A DNA stretch of 24,953 bases from CAZOKO01 sp964580455 (GTDB lineage Bacteria; Desulfobacterota; WTBG01), in contig CAZOKO010000032.1 in assembly GCA_964580455.1 (NCBI GenBank), positions 1 through 24,953 of the forward strand, read 5' to 3'. The notes beneath the pieces are model-generated. The model was not told the origin of the DNA and made no database searches. It saw nothing but the letters and a program-made list of their open reading frames with translations. The translations under genes and the position numbers were made by a program. This document shows positions 1-7,385 of this stretch, piece after piece (the first letter of the stretch is position 1; every line of letters starts with the position of its first letter).

Positions 1-144
1 GGGGGTTTTGGGCTTTTCAGTATTAAAGAACGCCTGGATCATCTTGGGGGACACCTGAAAATCACATCCCAATCTGGCCTCGGCACTCAAGCTACCCTAC
101 TAGCACCACTCAAAGGCAAGAAAGAAAGTTTAAATGGGAAATAA
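1..144 (+). CDS. Sensor histidine kinase, C-terminal fragment (HATPase domain)
   Basis: Frame 1 is open from the window edge to a TAA at 142-144 and encodes 47 residues. It begins with the glycine-rich G2 box (GGFGLFSIKERL) and continues through LGGHLKITS and GLGTQATLLAPL. This is the typical last part of the ATP-binding domain of NarX/DegS-type (HisKA_3) two-component sensor kinases, where the wording GFGLFSIRERL is very common. The sensory and dimerisation domains lie outside the window, so the stimulus cannot be inferred. No response-regulator gene follows downstream, so any partner must lie upstream or elsewhere. The short hydrophilic tail after the domain suggests the kinase ends here naturally. 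Confidence 0.85.
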   Translation, partial: GGFGLFSIKERLDHLGGHLKITSQSGLGTQATLLAPLKGKKESLNGK

Positions 145-609
145 ATACAAATCAATTGATAAAATCGTGTAAATAATAAGACAAGTCTAAAACCGTGTAA
201 CCCACCAATATTACACAGAAAAATCAGGTTTGTTACGTATAGCTACCATAAGTGATACATCCAGACCTTCATCAAAGTAGTTTATACTATGTTATCAATC
301 TTACAATCCATCCATAGGTCTTTTCTCCTTTGATTTTCCATCGGTCTTCCATATTTCCTAACCCATTATTTATTTTCAATATGGACAATAAATAAAATGA
401 CCGTATCACCTATTATCATCGTATCGTTATACCTTGATGCAACCAAAAACTTTATAAATAAGTTGTGCCATAAATAAACGTTATACCCGATACCCTATGA
501 TATATGAAGTGGTAGGTCGGGGATTCTAATCCCTCTGGGCGTGCCAGCACTTGTTCGATTGAAGGGCCTTGACTGAGTTCGTTTTAATGTCCGTACTTAA
601 TAAACTGCC
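145..609. other. Gene-poor AT-rich stretch
   Basis: About 465 bp with no convincing coding frame on either strand. The only recognisable element is the fossil tRNA 3' end listed separately at 514-546. The rest is low-complexity AT-rich sequence in which I see no promoter, terminator or repeat that I would defend. Confidence 0.6.
514..546 (+). pseudogene. Fossil 3' end of a tRNA gene (possible att-site remnant)
   Basis: The 33 bases read as tRNA positions 44-76: variable loop AGGTC (514-518), T stem GGGGA (519-523), T loop TTCTAAT (524-530), T stem CCCTC (531-535), 3' acceptor strand TGGGCGT (536-542), discriminator G and an encoded CCA (544-546). Two bases differ from a working T arm: position 53 is A rather than G, and the loop has T where a purine is expected at position 57. 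Nothing upstream folds as an anticodon arm, D arm or 5' acceptor strand, so no functional tRNA is present. Such 3' halves are commonly left by integrative elements that recombine at tRNA genes. No integrase gene is visible in the window. Confidence 0.5.
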
Positions 610-637
610 TTGACATATAAGCATATTATATTATAAT
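610..637 (+). promoter_or_regulatory. Consensus sigma-70 promoter
   Basis: TTGACA at 610-615 and TATAAT at 632-637 both match the consensus exactly, with a 16-bp spacer. Transcription would start near 644. The next features downstream are a terminator-like hairpin (735-773) and the regulator gene starting at 861, so the promoter could drive either a short RNA or the regulator through a structured leader. Confidence 0.65.
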
Positions 638-643
638 CTTTCT

Positions 644-781
644 TATAATCTGTCCGTATGATTCTCTAATCTAAGACTATAAAAGAAAAGCTTTGTATGC
701 TTTCCAGAAAAGGTGTACATACTGAAGTTTATATAAACCTCATTCATCGAAGATTATTCGATAAATGAGGTTTGTGTTTTT
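644..781 (+). ncRNA. Candidate small RNA or structured leader
   Basis: This is the interval between the predicted start of the perfect promoter at 610-637 and the U-tract after the hairpin at 735-773, about 138 nt. It has no convincing open frame. It could be an independent small RNA or an attenuated 5' leader of the HTH/HD-GYP gene. The call rests only on promoter and terminator geometry; no known RNA family is recognised. Confidence 0.35.
735..781 (+). terminator. Hairpin with U-rich tail, plus strand
   Basis: Bases 735-751 and 757-773 are inverted repeats of 17 bases with one mismatch around a 5-base loop. GTGTTTTT follows on the plus strand, as in an intrinsic terminator with a slightly interrupted U-tract. 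On the minus strand no T-run follows, so the orientation is plus. It ends 80-odd bases before the regulator start codon and could act as an attenuator. Confidence 0.6.
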
Positions 782-860
782 GGAATTGGAATAACTTTTA
801 AGCTTTAATATGGTAGGAGTCGGTGAAATCGATAACAATAACGTAAAAAGGAGGGGGAAG

Positions 861-1661
861 ATGAGAGAGACAACAGTTAAACAAAAAGAAATTCTTAAGA
901 CAAGAGAAGCTGCAGAACTAATCAACGTAACTTCACAGACGATAAAGAATTACATCTATTCTGGGAGATTGAAGGCACTTAAAACCCCTGGCGGTCATCA
1001 CCGCATTCGCAGATCAGATCTTAGAGAGATTGGATTTCTAGAAGGCATCCCTGGTGAAGAAAAAAGTTTGAGCAGGGGGGATTTATATCAAGCCTATAAG
1101 GAGCTGCTCAATTCTTATGTTTCAACCATAAAGGTAATCTTAAAAGCGCTTGATACGAGAGATGCAATTGCATCAGGTCATTCCCAGCGGGTTGCAGAGT
1201 ACAGTAAGGCACTTGCTGAAAGATTGGGATTATCCCCTGCAGAAAAAAGGAATCTGGAACTGGCTGCCCTTTTACATGATGTGGGCAAGATTGGGATAAG
1301 TGAATACATATTGGGAAAGCCAGGGAAATTGACAGACCAGGAGCTTTTTATGGTCAAAAAACATCCAGAGATTGGAGGACATATTTTAGAAGATATTGAT
1401 TTTTTAAAGCCAACCATCTCTTCTATTCGCCACCACCATGAGAGATTTGACGGCAAAGGTTATCCTGATGGCCTGGCTGGAGACGATATTCCCCTGCTTG
1501 CACGGATTATTTCAGCAGCAGAAACCTATGATTTCCTGACTTCAGACCTTTCTTATCGAAAGGCACTTCCAAAGGAGCAGGCATTTGAAGAGATGAAAAA
1601 GGCTTCAGGCAGTCAGCTTGATCCTGTAATTGTTAGTAACTTTATAGGTACCGTTCACTAA
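861..1661 (+). CDS. HTH (MerR/excisionase-type) plus HD-GYP domain protein
   Basis: A 266-residue protein. Residues 11-57 form a small winged-helix DNA-binding domain of the excisionase/MerR type (LKTREAAELINV, then GRLKALKTPGGHHRIR). A linker leads to an HD-GYP domain at about 88-262, with the HD pair at 139-140 (LLHDVGKIG) and HHHERFDGKGYPDG at 191-204. HD-GYP domains with these motifs hydrolyse cyclic di-GMP or related dinucleotides. The likely role is a cytoplasmic regulator that couples second-messenger turnover or sensing to DNA binding. I chose the ATG at 861 because AAAGGAGGGGG lies just upstream (847-857); an upstream in-frame ATG at 810 lacks a ribosome site. The usual receiver or PAS partner is replaced by the HTH, which is uncommon. 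The target genes are unknown. Confidence 0.85.
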   Translation: MRETTVKQKEILKTREAAELINVTSQTIKNYIYSGRLKALKTPGGHHRIRRSDLREIGFLEGIPGEEKSLSRGDLYQAYKELLNSYVSTIKVILKALDTRDAIASGHSQRVAEYSKALAERLGLSPAEKRNLELAALLHDVGKIGISEYILGKPGKLTDQELFMVKKHPEIGGHILEDIDFLKPTISSIRHHHERFDGKGYPDGLAGDDIPLLARIISAAETYDFLTSDLSYRKALPKEQAFEEMKKASGSQLDPVIVSNFIGTVH

Positions 1662-1761
1662 AATCCCCCCTGCCCCCCTTTTTCAAACTTACCATGTCCC
1701 ATATCTTTTGCTGAACACAGGGGGCGGGATGTCTTGGATAAGTTGACATACTGAAAAAACT

Positions 1762-1860
1762 GAATATCGAATGTCGAACAGGGAATTTCGAATGACGAAG
1801 GTTTATTCTGTATCAGTTACTTTTACATTCATAATTCCTTGTTCAATATTCTGCGGTTCA
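1762..1860. repeat. Imperfect inverted repeat (ATCGAATGTCGAAC type)
   Basis: The left arm lies at about 1766-1794 and the right arm at 1826-1854. Complementing the right arm gives a 29-base match with about 21 identities, centred on GAACARGGAATT. The loop is about 30 bp. From memory, the wording ATCGAATGTCGAACAGGGAATT belongs to a dispersed intergenic repeat type seen in many environmental bacterial genomes. No coding capacity. Confidence 0.6.
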
Positions 1861-1900
1861 AAACAGATTTGCAAGTTGTAAACATATTTTACACAAGAAG

Positions 1901-1920
1901 CCCCTTCGACAAACTCAGGA
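1901..1920. repeat. CCTTCGACAAACTCAGG-type short repeat
   Basis: This 20-base element differs by one base in its core from the CCTTCGACAAGCTCAGG word that recurs as an intergenic repeat in many bacterial genomes. Only one copy is present in the window, so repeat status rests on recalled knowledge rather than on local duplication. Confidence 0.45.
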
Positions 1921-2324
1921 TAAAAAAGTAATGAAGCTTCCTTCCCAATCAGGGCCGATCATTCATCCAGAGAGAGATCAAAAAAGAGAACAAACCCTCG
2001 TTCTTCTCATCAGGTTATTCAGCCTGGCTTTTTGTCTCGCTTTCTGGTGCGGCGTATATGAGTTGTTCAAGGTGATATTTCACTAGAGAGGCGGTATTGT
2101 TATCATTCCTCCCACTTCGTTGTTACTCCTTCGAAACCTTCATTTTGCATAATTTTTGTGAGGATTATGATCCAGGGAAGTGTTTCTTATTTGCTTGCCT
2201 TCCCCACCAACTTCCACTATCATCGTACCTGAATTTTTAATTAATTGGTAAAAATGGTTATTGACTTTACTCAGCAAGAAATTGGCAAAATGTATTTTCA
2301 CTGCTCAAATCACCGCAATTTTAT

Positions 2325-2360
2325 GAGATTGCTTCTTCGCTAAAGCTCCTCGCAATGACA
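2325..2360. repeat. GAGATTGCTTC...CTCGCAATGACA-type repeat
   Basis: The element begins GAGATTGCTTCTTCGC and ends CTCGCAATGACA. This matches the pattern of a widespread dispersed intergenic repeat whose ends are partly palindromic (GATTGC versus GCAATG). There is a single copy here. A TGACAGGC word follows both at its end and again at 2385-2392, just inside the candidate promoter of the next gene. Confidence 0.5.
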
Positions 2361-2382
2361 GGCTATTTATGTACTTATCGCG

Positions 2383-2410
2383 TTGACAGGCAAGAATAAC
2401 TCCATAAAGT
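2383..2410 (+). promoter_or_regulatory. Candidate sigma-70 promoter for the RND gene
   Basis: TTGACA at 2383-2388 and TAAAGT at 2405-2410 are separated by 16 bp. Transcription would start near 2417 and leave a leader of about 48 nt before the ATG at 2465. The -10 box is weak and the site abuts a repeat, so it is only a candidate. Confidence 0.4.
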
Positions 2411-2464
2411 TAGCTGTTTCATGTTTTCCCTGATAATCCTTAAAACTAAGTGGGTATTTGAGAG

Positions 2465-4708
2465 ATGAAGCGATTTATTGACGCATTTTTTGCCAGGTTG
2501 TTTTCATTGATTATTGATCATCCGTGGTGGGTGATTGCAATTCTGCTTGTTATTACCCTTTTTGCAGGTTCACAGTTACCAAAGATTAAGATCGAAACAG
2601 ACCTTAAATCTATTCTTCCCTATGATGAGGTTTATGTAAGCGATGAAAGGATCAGGGATACATTCACTATAAAAGATTTTATTATCATCGGGGTGAAAAA
2701 GGATAAGAAGCTTTTTAATGACAGAACGTTTGAATATATAAAAAAACTTGTCAGCAAAATTGAACTTCTTGATGGTGTTTATAAGATTAGGAGTTTATTC
2801 AGTGAAGATAACATCAGGAACACACCTGATGGAATTCTCAACATCTCACCTTTTGTGAAAGAGGTTGATTCAGAATCCATAAAGGATTCAATGGAACAGG
2901 TGAAAGATTTCGAGGCGGTCCAGGGTATTTTTGTTTCGAAGGATTTTGCCCTTACTGCAATACTGATTGAGATTGAGGATGGGGCAGATAAAAGCAGTAT
3001 ATATTTTGAAATTAAAGAGATGCTGGATAAGGATCCGCCTCAAAACGGGGAAGAGATATATTTATCAGGAATGCCTGTGTTTGAAGGAGTCCTTGGTGAC
3101 TATATACTTCAGGATCTGATGGTTATGGTTCCTATAGTTTCTCTGATTGTTATTCTGTTTTTATTTTTTACTTACAGATCGTTCCTCCTGGTTGGATTAT
3201 CAATGGTTATGGTTATAGTCGTTAACATTTGGACTCTGGGATTCATGGCATTTCTTAAGGAACCCCTTTATATAATTCAGGCTGTAATGCCTGTTATTCT
3301 CATTGCACTCTCAGTTGCTGATGAGATACACATCTTTGGCAGGTACTTTGAGGAATGCAAAGATGGTTATTCTTCGATAAGAGAAAGAGTTTTGATTGTA
3401 ATGCAGGAGATGTGGAGGCCTGTCATTCTCACATCAATAACTACCGCATTTGGTTTTTTAGCCCTTGTAATGACTTCGATTAAGCCCCTGCAGTATTTTG
3501 GTGTTTTTACAGCGTTTGGAGTCATGAGCGCAATGATGTTTGCCATTCTTGCAACTCCTGCAGTTCTAATTCTGTTTGGGAAGAGAGAGCGTTTCAGAAC
3601 ATCGCACTATCTTCTTGACAGGTTTCTCATCTCAACAGGCAGCTTCCTTTTCAGGAACAGGGTTTGGGTTAGGGTGTTAATTTTGATTATTATTGTTTTT
3701 GCCTTTGTTGGAATGTCAAAGGTCTTTATTCAGGATAGCTGGCTTTCAAATTTCAAAAATTCGAGTATTGTTTATGCTGATGATGAAGTCTTAAATAACA
3801 AACTATCAGGGACAAACATTCTATATGTAGAGCTTGACACCGGATATCCAAACGGGATTAAGAACCCTGATTTTTTAAAGAAGGTGGTTCTTTTACAGAA
3901 AAGATTAGACGCAATTGATGGGATTGGTGGTTCTATTTCAATTGCACAGATTATAAAAAAGATGAGTTTAGAGATTAATGAAAGATATGATATCCCCGAT
4001 ACTTCAAATGCTATAGCCCAGTATATACTGCTTTTGGATGGAAGCACTTATGAGAGATTCTGGGATTATTCCTATCGGAAGATTAATATAATAATATTTT
4101 CAACAAAAGGTGATTACGTAGCAGGCTCTGCAATTTTTTCTGCTATCCGAGCTTGTCTTGAGGAATGTCTGCCAGGGGTAAAGGCAACATTGGGAGGAGA
4201 TTATATGTTGAGTTACCACCGGGTAAATCTCTTGCGAACTGACCAGGTGAAAAGTTTTTCAACATCTCTCACATTGATACTCCTGGTGAGTTCTTTTGTG
4301 TTCTGGTCCTTCAGGAAAGGTGTGATTGTTACAGCACCTATACTTATGGCTGTGGTGATGAACTATGGAATAATGGGATTTTTAAAAATCCCATTAAGTG
4401 TATCTGTATCGATTTGCAGTTCAATAATTTTAGGAGTAGGAATAGACTATGCAATTCATTTGCAAAGCAAATTTGACATTCTTAGTAAAAAGATGGAAAC
4501 GAAGGATGTCATATCAGGCATATTCATAACAGCAGGCAAGGCGATTGTCTGGAATGCAGCAGTGGTGATAACTGGGTTTTTAGTGCTTATTTTTTCTCAA
4601 ATGCCACCAAACCAGAAACTGGGCATTATATGCTCACTGGGTATAACGACAAGTTTAATCTCATGTTTCCTGGTAGTCCCAGCCTTTTTGCCAGTGAAAA
4701 ATCATTAA
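2465..4708 (+). CDS. RND superfamily transporter (MMPL/HpnN-like)
   Basis: A 747-residue membrane protein with the two-fold RND layout. TM1 is at about 18-38 and the first periplasmic loop at about 40-215. A membrane bundle at about 216-372 includes the ADEIH motif (285-289). TM7 at about 400-420 is followed by a second periplasmic loop to about 595, then a bundle to the C-terminus with GIDYAIH (659-665). The paired acidic motifs are the proton-relay positions of the family. The length fits the MMPL/hopanoid-transporter branch, shorter than tripartite drug pumps, and no membrane-fusion or outer-membrane partner is nearby. The likely substrate is a lipid or other hydrophobic molecule, but that is inference. 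The ribosome site (GAGAG directly before ATG) is poor. The gene ends 8 bp from the convergent gene's stop. Confidence 0.85.
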   Translation: MKRFIDAFFARLFSLIIDHPWWVIAILLVITLFAGSQLPKIKIETDLKSILPYDEVYVSDERIRDTFTIKDFIIIGVKKDKKLFNDRTFEYIKKLVSKIELLDGVYKIRSLFSEDNIRNTPDGILNISPFVKEVDSESIKDSMEQVKDFEAVQGIFVSKDFALTAILIEIEDGADKSSIYFEIKEMLDKDPPQNGEEIYLSGMPVFEGVLGDYILQDLMVMVPIVSLIVILFLFFTYRSFLLVGLSMVMVIVVNIWTLGFMAFLKEPLYIIQAVMPVILIALSVADEIHIFGRYFEECKDGYSSIRERVLIVMQEMWRPVILTSITTAFGFLALVMTSIKPLQYFGVFTAFGVMSAMMFAILATPAVLILFGKRERFRTSHYLLDRFLISTGSFLFRNRVWVRVLILIIIVFAFVGMSKVFIQDSWLSNFKNSSIVYADDEVLNNKLSGTNILYVELDTGYPNGIKNPDFLKKVVLLQKRLDAIDGIGGSISIAQIIKKMSLEINERYDIPDTSNAIAQYILLLDGSTYERFWDYSYRKINIIIFSTKGDYVAGSAIFSAIRACLEECLPGVKATLGGDYMLSYHRVNLLRTDQVKSFSTSLTLILLVSSFVFWSFRKGVIVTAPILMAVVMNYGIMGFLKIPLSVSVSICSSIILGVGIDYAIHLQSKFDILSKKMETKDVISGIFITAGKAIVWNAAVVITGFLVLIFSQMPPNQKLGIICSLGITTSLISCFLVVPAFLPVKNH

Positions 4709-4716
4709 ACATGCTA

Positions 4717-6078
4717 TTAAATCCTGCTCAATTTAGGTGAGCTTATCTTCCCTTTCAGGATTCCTATGTTTAAGAGGGCATCTCTTATATAAAGGCCACT
4801 CTCGTAGAAAGGGAGCCAGACGAGCTGTCTTGATGTGATTTCCAGTGGTGCGGCCTTTATATTTTGTACTGCTTTGTAATGAGAGTGTGGAGCAAGCGAG
4901 AATAAGACCATGTCCGCCAGTTCTTGAGCATCATTTTGTCTCATTACCGCTCCTTCCATTTTGGAAAAGGGGAAGTCATCTGCGAGTGACACGAGATTAA
5001 GCTCAGGCTGGGCATTAGTAAAGGCAATGGCTAGTTTGTAGATTGCTGTCAAATTCCTTGCTTTGAAGGCAGGGATGAAAAGCTTAAGTTCTTTCTGAGG
5101 TAATTTCTTTAAGGAATCATGGAAGTTGTTTGTTGAGAGAATCCAGAAAGGATAATAGCTTGGGTTGGGCAAATCATTGAGTGGTTGAACCAGGTCCCCT
5201 CTGGCTTCCTGAAATCCCCCGGCTCCAATCTCCCAGACTCTATGGCATTTATCACAGGGAAAGACAAAAAGCTCTGGTTTTACTGCAAGGTCCCAGCCGC
5301 AGTTAGGACACTGAAGGGTATGGAAGGCAATGGTTGGAAAAACCTGAGGCTTGGATTCCTTGAGGTTAGTAGTTAAAAATTTATAGGGAGCATTGTGCTC
5401 TATAATGTTTTCTCCAAGTGCATCAATGATAATAGAAAAATTGGTATCAAGTCCCAAAACATTAACCTCCCAAATTGGGGAGTAAACGATAGAGAGGATT
5501 TTAGAAATCACACAATGGTCAGGTTCATCTTTGTAGTTTGCCCCAAGTCCTATCTCCATTGCCTTGTCTATACTAAGGGTTACAGGATAGACTTCCCCTT
5601 TTTCCTTAAGCTTTTCTTTTTCGAATAGATTGAGTTTCAATACACTGGTTCGCACTCCCAGTGAGTAGAGTTTTAACCCTTCAAGATGAGTGGCAGGGAA
5701 GCTTCTCTCCAGGTATCTGGTCTTAATTCTGGTATGTCTGAGGTCAAAGGGGTCGGGAGATAAGGGTTCGGTGTGAATGTTTGTTTCAAGCTTAAAGGTC
5801 TTTCCCCTCAAGCGAAAAAAGGGAAGGTAGAAAAGGTTTATGTCCTGTATCCGGTAGTGATCAGTCAGTTTGAGAAGGTGACGGTAGGCCAGGGATCGAG
5901 CAACTGTTTTTCTTTCGTCAATGTTTTTGGGAATGTAGTAGCTTAATACTTTGTCGTAGCCTGTAATGAGAAATGAAGAACTGCAATAAGGGCAGGTGAT
6001 AGTGTTAGTGCCTTCTTCAAGATTGAGAGATCCACCGCACTGGGTGCATTCGGTAGAGATGAAAACCCGGGAGGGCAT
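4717..6078 (-). CDS. Double zinc-ribbon protein, partner of SPFH gene
   Basis: A 453-residue soluble protein of unknown function with no membrane segment or signal peptide. Two four-cysteine zinc ribbons are visible: C11/C14 with C29/C32 at the N-terminus (CTQCGG, CPYC), and C257/C260 with C275/C278 in the middle (CPNCGW, CDKC). The regions after each ribbon have similar flavour (an aromatic-rich YLPFF near 84-88 and YYPFW near 308-312), which suggests an internal duplication. It starts 13 bp after the stop of the SPFH gene, with AAGGAATGA overlapping that stop as ribosome site, so the two are co-translated. The pairing suggests it works with the SPFH assembly. I recognise no enzymatic motif. 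Confidence 0.7.
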   Translation of the reverse strand: MPSRVFISTECTQCGGSLNLEEGTNTITCPYCSSSFLITGYDKVLSYYIPKNIDERKTVARSLAYRHLLKLTDHYRIQDINLFYLPFFRLRGKTFKLETNIHTEPLSPDPFDLRHTRIKTRYLERSFPATHLEGLKLYSLGVRTSVLKLNLFEKEKLKEKGEVYPVTLSIDKAMEIGLGANYKDEPDHCVISKILSIVYSPIWEVNVLGLDTNFSIIIDALGENIIEHNAPYKFLTTNLKESKPQVFPTIAFHTLQCPNCGWDLAVKPELFVFPCDKCHRVWEIGAGGFQEARGDLVQPLNDLPNPSYYPFWILSTNNFHDSLKKLPQKELKLFIPAFKARNLTAIYKLAIAFTNAQPELNLVSLADDFPFSKMEGAVMRQNDAQELADMVLFSLAPHSHYKAVQNIKAAPLEITSRQLVWLPFYESGLYIRDALLNIGILKGKISSPKLSRI

Positions 6079-6091
6079 TTATCTTCATTCC

Positions 6092-7240
6092 TTACTTTTT
6101 CAGCACTGCCTCTCCACAGTTGGGACAGAATTTAGTGCCAGGGAGAAGTTTATTATTGCAGTTACTGCATTTGAGTTCTGCCTTTAAATCATATCCACAG
6201 TTTGAGCAGAAATTGGCCGTTGCACTGAGGTTTTTCTCACACTGGGGACATTTTTTCATTACTACCAGCTGGTGGCCACAGCGATGGCAGAACCTGGTAT
6301 CTAATCCAACCTCTGCATGACAATCAGGACAGTTGACAGTTCCTTTCTGTTGAATCTGCTCGGGGCTAAGGCCATCAGGATTCATGCCTTTGAAGACCAT
6401 ACCAGGAATCATCATGCCGAGACCTGCTCCTACTCCCAGTCCCATCCCTGTTGCAGCACTTTCCCCTGCTGTTCCTCCCCCTCCACTTTGGGCAGCGTCA
6501 CCCATGGCTTTAGCTGCTTTGAATTTCATAAAGGAATCGAGATTGCCCACAGCCGCCATCCCGCTCCTTTCATCGATCATCTTCTGGACTTCAGCAGGAG
6601 GCGTGATGGAACTGATAAAAAAGTCAATGAGCTCCATACCATATTTACTAAAATCATCAACCAGCCGCATCTTCACTGCTACCCCCAGCTCGTCGTAAAT
6701 CCTGGGGAGGTCAAGAATAGTATCGACATACTCACCCAGGAAATCGTTAAGTCGGGAAACAATAATATCCCGGAAATAACCTTCTATATTATCAGTAAAG
6801 TATTCACCCATAGTGCCGACGATGGTGTTGATGAAGAGCAGGGGCTGGGTGATTCTGGTGGTGAATATTCCAAATGCTCTAAGCCTTACCATGCCTAACG
6901 CACTGTCTTTAAATGCAACCGGGTCTTTTGTTCCCCACTTCATATTGGTAAAGACTTTCATGTTGGCAAAATAAATCTCTGCCCGAAAAGGGCTGGTAAA
7001 CCCCCAGGGGAGACTTAAGACCTTGGTAATAACAGGAAGGTTCATAGTTGAGAGGGTGTGTCTGCCTGCACCCAGAACATCAAGTCCTTTGCCATCCCGA
7101 AAGAAAATGGCAGCCTGATTTTCTCTGACGATAAGCTGAGCGCCCATCTTGATTTCGCCGGACCCCTTTTCCGGGTAACGATGAGTCATCTCCTGCCCAC
7201 TCTCGTCAAACCATTCAATAACTTCCATAAATTGACTCAT
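6092..7240 (-). CDS. SPFH-domain protein with three C-terminal zinc ribbons (YdjI-like)
   Basis: A 382-residue protein. Residues about 30-225 resemble the SPFH/band-7 domain of the YdjI-type family (VRENQAAIFFRDGK, GAGRHTL, then GMELIDFFISSITPP). A Gly/Ala/Met-rich linker spans about 252-283, and three zinc ribbons follow: C304/C307-C318/C321, C331/C334-C345/C348 and C358/C361-C372/C375. There is no N-terminal transmembrane anchor, unlike flotillins, so it probably forms a cytoplasmic or membrane-peripheral oligomer. Bacterial YdjI-type proteins are linked to envelope-stress responses; that role here is inference. The start is secure: AAGGAG lies 8-9 bases before the ATG. It is first in a two-gene unit with the zinc-ribbon protein downstream. 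Confidence 0.8.
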   Translation of the reverse strand: MSQFMEVIEWFDESGQEMTHRYPEKGSGEIKMGAQLIVRENQAAIFFRDGKGLDVLGAGRHTLSTMNLPVITKVLSLPWGFTSPFRAEIYFANMKVFTNMKWGTKDPVAFKDSALGMVRLRAFGIFTTRITQPLLFINTIVGTMGEYFTDNIEGYFRDIIVSRLNDFLGEYVDTILDLPRIYDELGVAVKMRLVDDFSKYGMELIDFFISSITPPAEVQKMIDERSGMAAVGNLDSFMKFKAAKAMGDAAQSGGGGTAGESAATGMGLGVGAGLGMMIPGMVFKGMNPDGLSPEQIQQKGTVNCPDCHAEVGLDTRFCHRCGHQLVVMKKCPQCEKNLSATANFCSNCGYDLKAELKCSNCNNKLLPGTKFCPNCGEAVLKK

Positions 7241-7385
7241 ATGTTTTTCTCCTTATAAGAAGATGGGTACTATTGTTTCTTTGTGATAAAACTTCTTCAG
7301 GATTATCGACAGATTTTCTGATTTTTTGATATCGTACTACTCTTTAGTTTTGTTTTTGTGGGTACAGTTAAACGCAGAAGTTATC

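Larger units (their letters stand above)
1662..2464. other. 800-bp intergenic region with dispersed repeats
   Basis: No credible gene is present. The stretch carries three separate repeat-like elements (1762-1860, 1901-1920, 2325-2360) and a possible promoter for the following gene (2383-2410). On the minus strand between about 2021 and 2127 there is a short stop-free stretch that could be debris of a lost gene, but it has no start, no ribosome site and no recognisable family. Confidence 0.6.

Noticed and set aside
810..860. Upstream ATG for the HTH/HD-GYP gene
   Set aside because: The strong AAAGGAGGGGG site at 847-857 fits the ATG at 861, and the extra residues are translated ribosome-site sequence.
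2021..2127. Short stop-free minus-strand stretch in the 1662-2464 gap, possible gene remnant
   Set aside because: About 35 codons, no start or ribosome site and no recognisable family; could be chance.
6317..6898. Plus-strand open frame of 193 codons opposite the SPFH gene
   Set aside because: Lies wholly antisense to a well-supported gene, has no family resemblance and no ribosome site.
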